From the NCBI GenBank assembly GCA_030615365.1, contig JAUWZM010000019.1, positions 1-37,374 on the forward strand: 37,374 bases of DNA, read 5' to 3'. Position numbers and translations under genes: made by a program. Below, piece by piece: positions 14,859 to 23,618 of the stretch. The DNA comes from Candidatus Aerophobota bacterium. GTDB lineage: Bacteria > Aerophobota > Aerophobia > Aerophobales > B3-G15. How positions within the stretch are numbered: the first letter of the stretch is position 1; the number at the start of each line of letters is the position of its first letter. The notes under the pieces were generated by a model that made no database searches, was not told the origin of the DNA, and saw nothing but the letters and a program-made list of their open reading frames with translations.

Positions 14859-15901
14859 ATCTGGAAATAGCAAATAAAAAAATAGGCAAAGATTTCCCGG
14901 TTTTCGTAGTAGCCGAGCTTTCTGCAAATCATCTGCAAAAATTTGACAATGCAGTGAAACTTATTAAAGCTGCAAAAAAGGTGGGGGCAGATGCTATAAA
15001 ATTGCAGACCTATACGCCAGAAACAATGACAATTGATTGTGATAATGAATACTTTCAGATAAGGCAAGGGACTATATGGGACGGGAAGACTTTTTATCAA
15101 CTTTATAAACAAGCTTACACCCCCTGGGAATGGCAACCAAAATTAAAGGAAATTGCACAGGAAATGGGTTTAATTTTATTTTCAACACCCTTTGATAAAA
15201 CTGCCGTCGATTTTCTTGAAGAATTAAATGTCCCTTGTTATAAAGTAGCGTCATTTGAAATAACCGATGTCCCACTTATAGAATATATAGCATCAAAAGG
15301 CAAGCCTGTAATTATTTCCACGGGAATAGCAACATTATGTGATATAGAAGAAGCTGTAGGCACTTGCAAAAAAGTTGATAATAATCAAATAGCTTTGCTT
15401 AAGTGCACAAGTGCATATCCCACACCCCCGGAGGATACAAATTTGCGAACCATTCCAAACTTGGCAGAAACTTTTAAAGTGGTTGTAGGTCTATCTGATC
15501 ATACACTGGGCGTCTCTGTTCCCATTGCTTCTGTAGCACTTGGAGCTTGCATAATAGAGAAACACTTAACACTAAATAGATCATTCGGTGGCCCGGATGC
15601 TGCTTTTTCCTTAGAACCTGATGAGTTCAGAGCAATGGTAAAAGCAGTAAGAGAAGTTGAAAAAGCTTTGGGAGAAGTTTCGTATGAGTTAACTGAAAAA
15701 ATGAAAAAAAGTAGAGAATTTTCCCGCTCTCTGTTTGTTACAAAAGATATGAAAGCAGAAGAAATCTTTACCAAAGAAAATGTTCGCTCTATAAGACCTG
15801 GATATGGATTGTATCCAAAGTATTTAAAAGATATTCTGGGTAGACGGGCAGCACATGATATTAGATGTGGAACGCCCTTAGGATGGAGAATGATTTCATA
15901 A
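14855..15901 (+). CDS. pseI: Pseudaminic acid synthase PseI (non-ATG start)
   Basis: Condenses 2,4-diacetamido-2,4,6-trideoxy-L-altrose with PEP to give pseudaminic acid. Homology begins well before the first GTG (14954): the frame encodes KKIGKDFPVFVVAELSANH, the standard PseI beginning. The frame is open back to 14846 with no ATG, GTG or TTG there. ATA at 14855, six bases after AGGGG, gives 348 residues, the usual length, and overlaps the upstream TAA as ATAA; CTG 14861 is the alternative. Other marks are KLQTYTPETMTID, FSTPFDKTAVDFLE, SFEITDVPLIEY, EKHLTLNRSFGGPD and a SAF domain ending in GWRMIS. Confidence 0.88.
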   Translation: MNLEIANKKIGKDFPVFVVAELSANHLQKFDNAVKLIKAAKKVGADAIKLQTYTPETMTIDCDNEYFQIRQGTIWDGKTFYQLYKQAYTPWEWQPKLKEIAQEMGLILFSTPFDKTAVDFLEELNVPCYKVASFEITDVPLIEYIASKGKPVIISTGIATLCDIEEAVGTCKKVDNNQIALLKCTSAYPTPPEDTNLRTIPNLAETFKVVVGLSDHTLGVSVPIASVALGACIIEKHLTLNRSFGGPDAAFSLEPDEFRAMVKAVREVEKALGEVSYELTEKMKKSREFSRSLFVTKDMKAEEIFTKENVRSIRPGYGLYPKYLKDILGRRAAHDIRCGTPLGWRMIS

Positions 15902-16090
15902 TATTGGTGTGTCTTCCAGTGAGATAATGTAGATAGTATAATCAGATTTGAGTTATTTAATCATCAGATAGATGTATGTTAAAAATTTGAGCACGCAGAG
16001 CGCAGGGTTTCAGTATCCCAAGAAATTGTTAGGGTAGTGAAGGAAATTCAGTGAGAACGGATTTGTTTAGTTCCACAAGGATTATGAGCC

Positions 16091-17596
16091 ATGGCAATTA
16101 GTGTGACCAATATTATCAAACAATCAACAAAACTCAATACGGTGACAATAATTAGAGCTGTTATTTCCATACCTAAAAATATAATTATAGCCATGGTTCT
16201 CTCGCCTGAAGATTTTGGGTTAATCAGCTTATTGGGTTTATGGTCAATGTATGCTGGATTAATAAAACCTGGAATTTTAGCCGCTGGACAGCGGGAGATT
16301 CCTTATCTATCAGGTAAGGGTGAAGAAAATGAAGCCTTACGCATACAAAATATCGCTATCTCCGGGAATTTACTCTATTCTATTTTTCCTTTTGTAGTTA
16401 TCCTTTGTGCTTCCCTATTTTTCTCCAACCAAATTATCCGGATTGGACTGGTGATTACTGCCATAGCTTTCATTTTGGCTAACCTCGTCGGTTGTTGGGG
16501 GGGAATTAATCGTATCAGGCAAAAATTTAGTTTAATAGCGAAAGCTAATTTTATCAACTCTGTATTTACCGTTGGAGCAGTCATAGCTTTGGTGTACTGG
16601 CTTAGAATTTACGGGGTTCTACTTGGTCCAATTATTGGTACGGTTGCTATGGGATTTTACTATTGGAAAAAAGGCAAAATCAACTATCATTTTCAATTTG
16701 ATTGGCGGGAGACTATACGGCTATTGAAAGTAGGAATAGTTCTCTCTTTGTTAGGTTTGGTATTTTGGGGATTTCGATTAACCGACAGAACAATTATTGC
16801 TGCATCTCTATCTTTAGAACAATTGGGACTCTATGCCTATGCAATGGCGTTTATTACAACCGGATGGAAGTTTTTCACTAATTTTGGGAATGTTCTTCAA
16901 CCTATAGTTTGGAAACATTCCGGGCAAGCACAAAATGCCATTAATGCCTTTAGCGACACAAAGAGAATCGCCATTTATTTGGCCTTAGTTACGGCGATAG
17001 CAATTCCTCTCTCCCAACTTGGTTTTTATCTTTTAGTAAACTTAATCATTACAAAATATATCAGCAGTATCCCTATATTCTATGTATTATCCTATAATCT
17101 TTATTTAGGACCTATGGCTGCGGTACCCAGTATCATATTAACATCTAAAGTTATCAATAGGCAAACTATCACCACAATTATTTACTCTATTGGCTTAGGG
17201 TTGAATATAGTATTGGATTTATTCGTTATTTACCTTGGATATGGCATACTTGGTGTTGCCTGGGTAACAGTTGCTACCCAGGGAATTGTTACTTTCGCCT
17301 TGTATTGCCTGGCTCGAAAATATGTATTTACTCAAATGAAAGAGTTTATTTCATTCATGATTTTTATCATGTTACCCTTTTTTATAAGCATACTATTCCT
17401 TTTTTTCCACAGCTTTGTTAGTTCGGCAGCACCAAGTCTTTGGTTTGCCGGTACTATTTCCCTTATAGTTCAGGGTGTTGTATGGGGTATCGTTATTAGA
17501 ATAGGCTACCGTAGATATTTTCCTAGAGAGAGGATAGTTAACATGGCAAAAGAGTTCGCCAATTTTGCGATTAGAAAGTTAAAAAGGAGAAACTAG
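16091..17596 (+). CDS. Wzx-type oligosaccharide flippase
   Basis: A 501-residue, strongly hydrophobic protein with roughly 12-14 membrane segments, in the MOP/MATE polysaccharide transporter superfamily. Family features are the N-terminal ITVIRAVISIPKNI.. segment with SPEDFGLISL, and the central LLKVGIVLSL..RLTDRTIIAASLSLEQLGLYAYA block. It would move the lipid-linked repeat unit across the inner membrane. It lies 189 bases after pseI with no clear promoter; that gap has no ORF or hairpin that I could support. ATG 16091 is preferred because it begins the conserved N-terminal amphipathic helix. Confidence 0.85.
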   Translation: MAISVTNIIKQSTKLNTVTIIRAVISIPKNIIIAMVLSPEDFGLISLLGLWSMYAGLIKPGILAAGQREIPYLSGKGEENEALRIQNIAISGNLLYSIFPFVVILCASLFFSNQIIRIGLVITAIAFILANLVGCWGGINRIRQKFSLIAKANFINSVFTVGAVIALVYWLRIYGVLLGPIIGTVAMGFYYWKKGKINYHFQFDWRETIRLLKVGIVLSLLGLVFWGFRLTDRTIIAASLSLEQLGLYAYAMAFITTGWKFFTNFGNVLQPIVWKHSGQAQNAINAFSDTKRIAIYLALVTAIAIPLSQLGFYLLVNLIITKYISSIPIFYVLSYNLYLGPMAAVPSIILTSKVINRQTITTIIYSIGLGLNIVLDLFVIYLGYGILGVAWVTVATQGIVTFALYCLARKYVFTQMKEFISFMIFIMLPFFISILFLFFHSFVSSAAPSLWFAGTISLIVQGVVWGIVIRIGYRRYFPRERIVNMAKEFANFAIRKLKRRN

Positions 17597-17604
17597 CTAA
17601 AGAC

Positions 17605-19473
17605 ATGAAAACTTATTTAGTAGAAGCATATAGTCAAAGATTAAAATTCGAAAAAGGCAGCAATGTTATTGCATTAACACCAAGTGCTTGTTATGAATTA
17701 GATAAAACAAACATTAAGTATTCTATCTTAGAGGATTATTACGGGCAGGAGGGAATTCTAAAGGAGGAGGATAATTATTTTACATCGCAACTTACCTGGT
17801 TTGACGAATTAGACAAATTTTTATTTCGCATTTTCCCCACTGCAAAAAAGATAAAAATAAAGTTAGCAAGATTTTACTACATCCACCTGAAGACTATAGT
17901 AGACCCTATTGTCATTCGTAGCAAAATGTTATCTGGTTTTATAGAAAAGGCAAAACCCACGAGTATTGTCTATGTTTCTAACAAGCGGAGAAAGGACACC
18001 ATTGATTTCACTTTATATTTCAGAGGAAGTGAGAGTTTATTTTCACGACTCACTCCTATAATTTGTTCGAAGTATTCGGTTCCATTTTCAGGAATTGTTA
18101 TTAAAAGAGAGGGAAGCATAGGAAATTCCCCGGTTAGTCGTATCGAGAAACTGAAAGGTAAGATCCGGGCAAATGAATACATAAAGAATATGTGGTTGTT
18201 TTATAAGTATAGTACAGCATTTGGCATAATTTCCAGTTTGTTCAGACGAAAAGGTCCTCCTAATATCTTTTTATTAAAATCCGGATATGGCAGCCAGGGA
18301 CTAATTAAAGATTTTATCAGGGGTGGGCACAGGGTATTTCTGAGGTCGGAGGAAAAAATTCTAAAGTGTTCACCATTCCGCATAAGCCAATATCGTGAGA
18401 TTAAAAAGGACAATAATAATGCAAGAATGGAGCCAGAATTTGAAGGTAATTGGCGGAAAATTGAAGAATATCTCCATGATCAAACTAAAATCTTAGACTG
18501 GATAAATCAGAATTGCGGGGTAGATGTATCTGCTATTATCTTACCCAGATTGCAACGCTTTATTGAAATTATCTGTCCAAAAATTCTTTCCTTGATACAT
18601 GGATATGTGCAATTTTATAATGATAATAACATTGATTTTGTAATTACTCCTCATCAAGCGGTTCCAGATGAATTTGCTGCGATTTCTGCCACAAAGTATA
18701 GCAAAGCAACCAAAAGTGTTTGCATCCAACATGGCAATGAGGTTTTTTCCAGTAAGCGCTGTTATGTCAGTGAGCTATGGCCCTATGATATCTATTTTGC
18801 TACCGATGAGGAAATGGCAAAATACTATGAAAAGCATTTTAATTTATATGACAATTGCGCACCTCAACTCATTCCCTCTTTCTCTTACCGATTAAATAGG
18901 GCTGTTGATTTTAGCCAAAAAAAGAGATTTAGAGTAAAGAAAGGGGGGAATAAAACTCTTATTTATGTTCCTACTATGCTTGGATGGGATAGTACTAGGT
19001 TGGGTCCAAGGTATGAAGATGTTTGGTACTATAAATGGCAATGCGCTCTATTGAGGCTTTTTACTTCAAGACAAGGTTTTCATTTTGTATGGAAAGGAAT
19101 ACCAATTTCAAATACGGTATATAACCCGATCCCTAACCTGATTTATGACCAGAAGTATCCCGATATTGAGTACGCTACCAATCCATTTATTCAATGGATA
19201 AAAAATGCAGATTTAGTTTTGCTGGATTATCCTTCCACAGCTCTCTATGAAGCTGCAGTCGCAAGGCTGCCAGTGGTATCTCTATATCAGTCTTCATTTG
19301 TAAGGGTAAGAGAGTCTGCTGTAAAATTGTTTGGTAATAGCTTACAACCATTTTCCAATATTCGTGAAGGGGTAAATAAAGTTACGGAATTTCTTAATTC
19401 TAATCCGGATGAATTTGTCGTTTCTATCCCTCGCTCTGAAGAATCCATGGTGGAAATTTTAGAGCGTTTGTGA
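17605..19473 (+). CDS. Large surface-carbohydrate protein, probable GT-B glycosyltransferase
   Basis: This 622-residue protein has no membrane segment that I can see. The C-terminal third has a GT-B nucleotide-sugar side pattern: TPHQAVPDEF..KSVCIQHGNEVF, then TLIYVPTMLGWDS, FHFVWKGIP, and IKNADLVLLDYPSTALYEAAVARLPVVSLY. The last of these is the classic acidic-S/T-x-x-E-A motif of CDP-glycerol-transferase-like and related enzymes. The N-terminal half is unfamiliar and may bind the acceptor. It lies eight bases after the flippase gene. A role in transferring a nonulosonic acid or another repeat-unit sugar is plausible; donor and acceptor are unknown. Confidence 0.6.
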   Translation: MKTYLVEAYSQRLKFEKGSNVIALTPSACYELDKTNIKYSILEDYYGQEGILKEEDNYFTSQLTWFDELDKFLFRIFPTAKKIKIKLARFYYIHLKTIVDPIVIRSKMLSGFIEKAKPTSIVYVSNKRRKDTIDFTLYFRGSESLFSRLTPIICSKYSVPFSGIVIKREGSIGNSPVSRIEKLKGKIRANEYIKNMWLFYKYSTAFGIISSLFRRKGPPNIFLLKSGYGSQGLIKDFIRGGHRVFLRSEEKILKCSPFRISQYREIKKDNNNARMEPEFEGNWRKIEEYLHDQTKILDWINQNCGVDVSAIILPRLQRFIEIICPKILSLIHGYVQFYNDNNIDFVITPHQAVPDEFAAISATKYSKATKSVCIQHGNEVFSSKRCYVSELWPYDIYFATDEEMAKYYEKHFNLYDNCAPQLIPSFSYRLNRAVDFSQKKRFRVKKGGNKTLIYVPTMLGWDSTRLGPRYEDVWYYKWQCALLRLFTSRQGFHFVWKGIPISNTVYNPIPNLIYDQKYPDIEYATNPFIQWIKNADLVLLDYPSTALYEAAVARLPVVSLYQSSFVRVRESAVKLFGNSLQPFSNIREGVNKVTEFLNSNPDEFVVSIPRSEESMVEILERL

Positions 19474-19519
19474 AATAAAACAGGGTATCATGCTATACAA
19501 TATGACCTTTTATAATTAA

Positions 19520-19540
19520 GAGAGACCATATCAGTCTCTC
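19520..19540 (+). terminator. Hairpin after the GT-B gene
   Basis: GAGAGAC (19520-19526) pairs with GTCTCTC (19534-19540) around a 7-base loop, and TAATT/AATTA can extend the stem past a two-base bulge. It sits 47 bases after the stop at 19473 and at the left edge of the more GC-rich block. No T-run follows. Confidence 0.45.
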
Positions 19541-19676
19541 AATTACAGAACACTAACTGAGTACCTTTTGAGAGCAAGAATTAAAATAAATGGACTTGAT
19601 TGGAGCTTGAATAAGGCAAATTTTTGTCTTTACAATAGGGTCTACTTTAAGAAAAAAGAAGAGGAGGTAATTAACA

Positions 19677-20450
19677 ATGAGTGAATTCAAAGTAGTTGTA
19701 ATGATTCCGGCCCGTATGGCTTCAAGCCGCTTTCCGGGTAAACCTTTGGCTAAACTACTGGGGATGACGATGGTTGAACATGTCTACGACCGTTGCAAGC
19801 TTAGCAAAAAAGTGAACGAGGTCTACGTGGCAACGCCTGACCGCAGTATTGCAGAGGAGGTAGAGAAATTTGGCGGCAAGTTTATTATGACAAGCCCCTT
19901 GCATAAGCGTGCTTGCGACCGAGTAGCTGAGGCATCCTTAAGTGTAAAAGCAAACGTAGTAGTAACAGTTCAGGGGGATGAGCCACTTATTGCACCTCAG
20001 ATGGTAGATATGGCAGTGGAGACGCTGGTGACAGATCAAGAAGCAGTATGCGTAAATTTAGCAACAGTGGCTACAAAGGAGGAGGCAAATGATCCGAACG
20101 AGGTGAAAGTTGTTACGGACCCAGAAGGTTATGCGTTATACTTTTCTCGGATAGCAATACCCACCAATCTACGTGGCGAAGGAACGGTTTCTTTCCTGAA
20201 ACAGCTATGCATCATTCCAATGACAAAAGACTTTCTGCAAACCTTTATCAATCTCTCCCCCACACCACTGGAAATCTCAGAATCTGTGGATATGTTAAGG
20301 TTGTTGGAACATGGATATAAGGTAAAGATTGTAAAAGCTGAAAAAGAGGTAAAGAGTGTAGACACAACAGAAGATCTGATAATTGCTGAAAAACTTTTGC
20401 TGAATGATCCAATTTTGAAGCTCTATCGTGATGCACAGCATAGGAAATGA
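19677..20450 (+). CDS. kdsB: CMP-Kdo synthetase (3-deoxy-manno-octulosonate cytidylyltransferase)
   Basis: Activates Kdo with CTP for lipid A core assembly. The 257-residue protein has the KdsB loop PARMASSRFPGKPLA (11-25), VQGDEPLI (metal and sugar site) and FSRIAIP. A strong site AGGAGG precedes ATG 19677. Local base use is richer in G and C than the upstream genes: the line 19801-19860 has 31 G/C of 60. It could be a second KdsB or one specialised for a Kdo-like residue of the outer chain, since housekeeping kdsB is usually elsewhere with kdsA. Its stop overlaps a 32-codon ORF (20447-20545) as ATGA. Confidence 0.85.
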   Translation: MSEFKVVVMIPARMASSRFPGKPLAKLLGMTMVEHVYDRCKLSKKVNEVYVATPDRSIAEEVEKFGGKFIMTSPLHKRACDRVAEASLSVKANVVVTVQGDEPLIAPQMVDMAVETLVTDQEAVCVNLATVATKEEANDPNEVKVVTDPEGYALYFSRIAIPTNLRGEGTVSFLKQLCIIPMTKDFLQTFINLSPTPLEISESVDMLRLLEHGYKVKIVKAEKEVKSVDTTEDLIIAEKLLLNDPILKLYRDAQHRK

Positions 20451-20545
20451 AGGCTATTAAACTGATTGGTACAGATTCAGTTTTAATTTCATATCCGAAA
20501 GGATCCAAGGGAAGGTATAGAAGCTCACAATATTTTTTTCTCTAA
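20447..20545 (+). pseudogene. Short ORF after kdsB, probable remnant of a former operon gene
   Basis: The ATG overlaps the kdsB stop as ATGA, the usual operon junction, but the frame closes after 32 codons (MKAIKLIGTDSVLISYPKGS...). Nothing in it is recognised. The 234 bases between kdsB and the fusion gene hold no other frame. Given the other decayed genes nearby, I read it as the start of a lost gene; a functional microprotein cannot be excluded. Confidence 0.3.
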
Positions 20546-20684
20546 TGCTAAGGTCGAAATCGGTGTTGATTCTTGAGGATATGGAAATCCCAATTTGTAT
20601 TAAAAAAAATAAGCGTTTAATTATCTGTCCGCTATAGGGACTTTTCCCAGATGGTAGACCTTATTCAGTAATCGCGGGGATGTC

Positions 20685-22586
20685 ATGAACAAAATTATTG
20701 CTTCTATTGTTATCCGTAGTCATAACGAAGAAAGGTATATCCAAGAAGTACTCAGTATGATTATGGAGCAAAATTTTCGTGCCTGGGAAATCATAGTGGT
20801 TGACTCTGGTTCTACTGACAAAACGCTTGATATTGTGCGGCAGTATCCGGCTCATTTGATTCAGATTCCCTCAACAAGCTTTACGTTTGGGTATTCTTTG
20901 AATGTTGGCTGTCGAAGCGCAAGAGGGCAATTCCTGGTTGTTGTTAGCGCACATGCCGTTCCCGTGAATCAAAGCTGGCTTACCAATATATTGCAGCCTT
21001 TTCAGAATGAAAAAGTAGCGATAGTATATGGACGTCAATTACCGGGACCTGAAACCTCTTTATCGGAAGCCAGAGATTATTCGTTGAACTACGGGATGCA
21101 TTCAAGAATCCTTTTAGAAGAGACAGAGTGTAATAATGCAAACAGCGCTGTACGAAGGGATTTATGGCAAGAATTCCGGTTTAACGAAAAACTCCCAGCG
21201 CTTGAAGATAAAGATTGGGCAATCCGTGTTCAAAAGGCTGGGTATTATGTAGCGTATGCAGCGGATGCACAGGTTTATCATCACCATTACTTGAATTATC
21301 GTCAAGTTTACCACCGGCATTACAGGGAAGCGGTGGCATACCACAAAATTCTGCCAGAGAGAACATTCACATTTAAGCACTTAACTTATAATCTAATAAG
21401 GAGTGCACTTGGTGACCTTGTCTATGGCATAAGAGAAAAGAAACCACTCTCTCGATTTTGGAGTATCTTACCTTATCGCAGAGCTCAGCAACTGGCTATC
21501 TATAATGCCATGAAACAAACATATCCAGAAGTTAAACAACAGGATTATCTTGACAGTATCCCGAAAAAATATAAAGCTATGGTCATCAAAGGGCCTGATA
21601 TACATTCTGTCGAAATTCGTGAAATGCCTGAACTCAAAGCCAACGATGTATTAATTAGAGCTGCCTTTGTTGGCGTATGTCCCACCGATATAGAGGTTGC
21701 GGAAGGGAAGCTTGATTATTATGAAAAGGGTTTGGCTAGGTATCCAATAGTTCCTGGGCATGAGTTCTCAGGTATTGTGGTCGATGTAGGAAAAGAGGTT
21801 ACTAATGTGAAATTAGGTGATAGAGCGGTCGGAGAATGTGCGAATGGGTGTGGGGAATGTTCCAGTTGTGCAAGAGGCGATTACTTTGCATGTCCAAACA
21901 GAACAGAAGTGGGGGTGATAAACAAAGACGGAGCTTATGCAGAATACGTTATTATGCCAGCCAGCAGAATACATTGTTTACCAGAGAATATTACCCTTCG
22001 TCGAGCTGCTCTGATAGAGCCATTAGCGGTGAGTCTAAAAGGAATACGAAAACTAAAACCTGTGCCGGAAAATTCTGCTACAATTGTAGGGGCAGGCATT
22101 ATAGGATGTATGTGTGCACTTGCTTTAAAGCATTATAGAGTTCACGTAACGATAATTGATCGCAAGCCTGAAAGATTAGAAATAGCCGAGAACTTTGCAG
22201 ATGAAGTCCAAACTACAATAGGGGACGCAGTTGATAGTGATTTTGCTATAGAAGCAACAGGAGAACCCACAGTCGCCCAACGTTTAGTCTCTGTTTCAAA
22301 AGCAGGAGCAAAAATTCTCATTCTGGGTTTGCCATTAACAAAACCAACTCCGGTAATCTTTGGTGACATTGTGGGATACGACAAAACTGTATTCGGTTCC
22401 ATTGCGAGTGCATCAAGGGATTGGGATAAAGCCATCCATGTACTTTCAATTACTGGAGACATAGTTGACTCACTCATAGGGAAGGAATTTAAACTTTCCG
22501 ATTATAGGAAAGCATGGGATATGACTAATAAAAAAAAGTACCCCAGGATATTGATAAATCTAAATATGTCCTTGCAGAATGTTTAA
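20685..22586 (+). CDS. GT2 glycosyltransferase fused to zinc-dependent alcohol dehydrogenase
   Basis: A 633-residue protein with two complete domains. Residues 1-280 are a GT2 enzyme: SIVIRSHNEERYI, VVDSGSTDKT (39-48), VVSAHAVP in the DxD position and PALEDKDWA (171-179). Residues 297-633 are a medium-chain dehydrogenase: catalytic zinc C332 and H359-E360, structural zinc C389, C392, C395 and C403, E445 in LIEPLAVS, and the NAD fold GAGIIG at 469-474. I do not know this pairing as a standard architecture. No stop or good internal start lies at the junction. The dehydrogenase could oxidise the sugar used by the transferase, or the fusion may be an accident of deletion. Confidence 0.85.
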   Translation: MNKIIASIVIRSHNEERYIQEVLSMIMEQNFRAWEIIVVDSGSTDKTLDIVRQYPAHLIQIPSTSFTFGYSLNVGCRSARGQFLVVVSAHAVPVNQSWLTNILQPFQNEKVAIVYGRQLPGPETSLSEARDYSLNYGMHSRILLEETECNNANSAVRRDLWQEFRFNEKLPALEDKDWAIRVQKAGYYVAYAADAQVYHHHYLNYRQVYHRHYREAVAYHKILPERTFTFKHLTYNLIRSALGDLVYGIREKKPLSRFWSILPYRRAQQLAIYNAMKQTYPEVKQQDYLDSIPKKYKAMVIKGPDIHSVEIREMPELKANDVLIRAAFVGVCPTDIEVAEGKLDYYEKGLARYPIVPGHEFSGIVVDVGKEVTNVKLGDRAVGECANGCGECSSCARGDYFACPNRTEVGVINKDGAYAEYVIMPASRIHCLPENITLRRAALIEPLAVSLKGIRKLKPVPENSATIVGAGIIGCMCALALKHYRVHVTIIDRKPERLEIAENFADEVQTTIGDAVDSDFAIEATGEPTVAQRLVSVSKAGAKILILGLPLTKPTPVIFGDIVGYDKTVFGSIASASRDWDKAIHVLSITGDIVDSLIGKEFKLSDYRKAWDMTNKKKYPRILINLNMSLQNV

Positions 22587-22596
22587 AATAGGAAAG

Positions 22597-22676
22597 ATGA
22601 GGAAACAGCTCTTGTTGCCGATGGTGCCGGATTTATTGGCTTGCATTTTGTTAGAGGGGATTTTTTAATAAACTGA
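22597..22676 (+). pseudogene. N-terminal remnant of an NAD-dependent sugar epimerase
   Basis: From ATG 22597 the sequence reads M-R-K; after a one-base shift the frame at 22605 gives TALVADGAGFIGLHFVRGD and stops at 22674. This is the start of an extended SDR (TALVTGGAGFIGSHLV type). Adding back one A in the run at 22603-22605 restores a single frame. Only about 25 codons remain before the radical SAM gene. Confidence 0.65.
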
Positions 22677-22689
22677 AAGGAAAGGATTA

Positions 22690-23586
22690 ATGAAGGAAGA
22701 TCCTAATATTGCCCGTAAGGGTAAAATAATTGAAAAACACATTGCTAAAGCATATCATAATGAAGAAAGCGTACCACTCTTTTCATTAGTAGAGTTCAAT
22801 ATCTGTGGTTTATGTAATAGAACCTGTCCATTCTGCCCACGGGCAAATCCAGACTATCCTAACAAAGCTGAATACATTCCATTAGACTTATACGAAAAGG
22901 TGGCGTCTGATTTATCTAGCCTTGGCTATACCGGTGTAATATTGTATTCTGCATTCTGCGAGCCCCTTTTGCATAAACAAATTGATCAACTTATCTATTT
23001 ATCGAAGCAGTATTGCCCACAAACACGAGTTGAAATAGTTACTAACGGCGATCTCTTGACATCAGATAAGCTTATTAGCTTGTTTGAGGCGGGCTTGAAT
23101 ACCATCCTAATTAGCCTCTATGATGGCCCTCATCAGCACGTACACTTCCTTGCGATGAAACATGAAGCGGGGCTTAATGATGACCAGTTCATTTTACGAG
23201 TTCGTTATTTACCAAAGGAAGAGCATTACGGTATAACTATGTCAAATCGAGCGGGGTCACTTAATTTGAAAGACATAGGCGTTGTTCCTTTAGACGAACC
23301 ATTAAAGCAGTATTGCTATTATCCCTTTTACCAGTGTATGATTGACTATGATGGATCAGTGCTTTTATGTCCACATGATTGGGGACGGAATTTAATTGCT
23401 GGCAACCTGAATAATGAATCCTTATTAGACATTTGGAATGGCAAGGCAATGTCACAAGCAAGAAAAAAACTTGCCAACAAGGATCGGAATCTTTCTCCAT
23501 GCAACTTCTGTGATATTGATGGGACTAAAATGGGGAGAAAACATTTTGAGTTATGGCAAAGATTCTATAAAAGACAGTCTAACTAA
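22690..23586 (+). CDS. Radical SAM / SPASM domain protein
   Basis: The 298-residue protein has the radical SAM cluster motif C42-NRT-C46-PF-C49 and a C-terminal SPASM-type set (C209, C216, C227, C271, C274) with CMIDYDGSVLLCPHDWGR and GNLNNESLLDIWNG. Such proteins bind an extra iron-sulfur cluster and perform radical chemistry on peptides or, in sugar clusters, on carbohydrate substrates (deamination or dehydrogenation). No small precursor peptide gene is obvious beside it, so a sugar substrate is favoured. ATG 22690 follows GAAAGGAAAGG. Confidence 0.8.
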   Translation: MKEDPNIARKGKIIEKHIAKAYHNEESVPLFSLVEFNICGLCNRTCPFCPRANPDYPNKAEYIPLDLYEKVASDLSSLGYTGVILYSAFCEPLLHKQIDQLIYLSKQYCPQTRVEIVTNGDLLTSDKLISLFEAGLNTILISLYDGPHQHVHFLAMKHEAGLNDDQFILRVRYLPKEEHYGITMSNRAGSLNLKDIGVVPLDEPLKQYCYYPFYQCMIDYDGSVLLCPHDWGRNLIAGNLNNESLLDIWNGKAMSQARKKLANKDRNLSPCNFCDIDGTKMGRKHFELWQRFYKRQSN

Positions 23587-23618
23587 GGTTTCTAACAGAT
23601 AATGAGGTGTAAAGATGG

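Noticed and set aside
22690..23586. RiPP maturase with a precursor peptide
   Set aside because: The SPASM-type cysteines fit, but the nearby short frames (20447, 23747) look like gene remnants and not conserved leader-core peptides.
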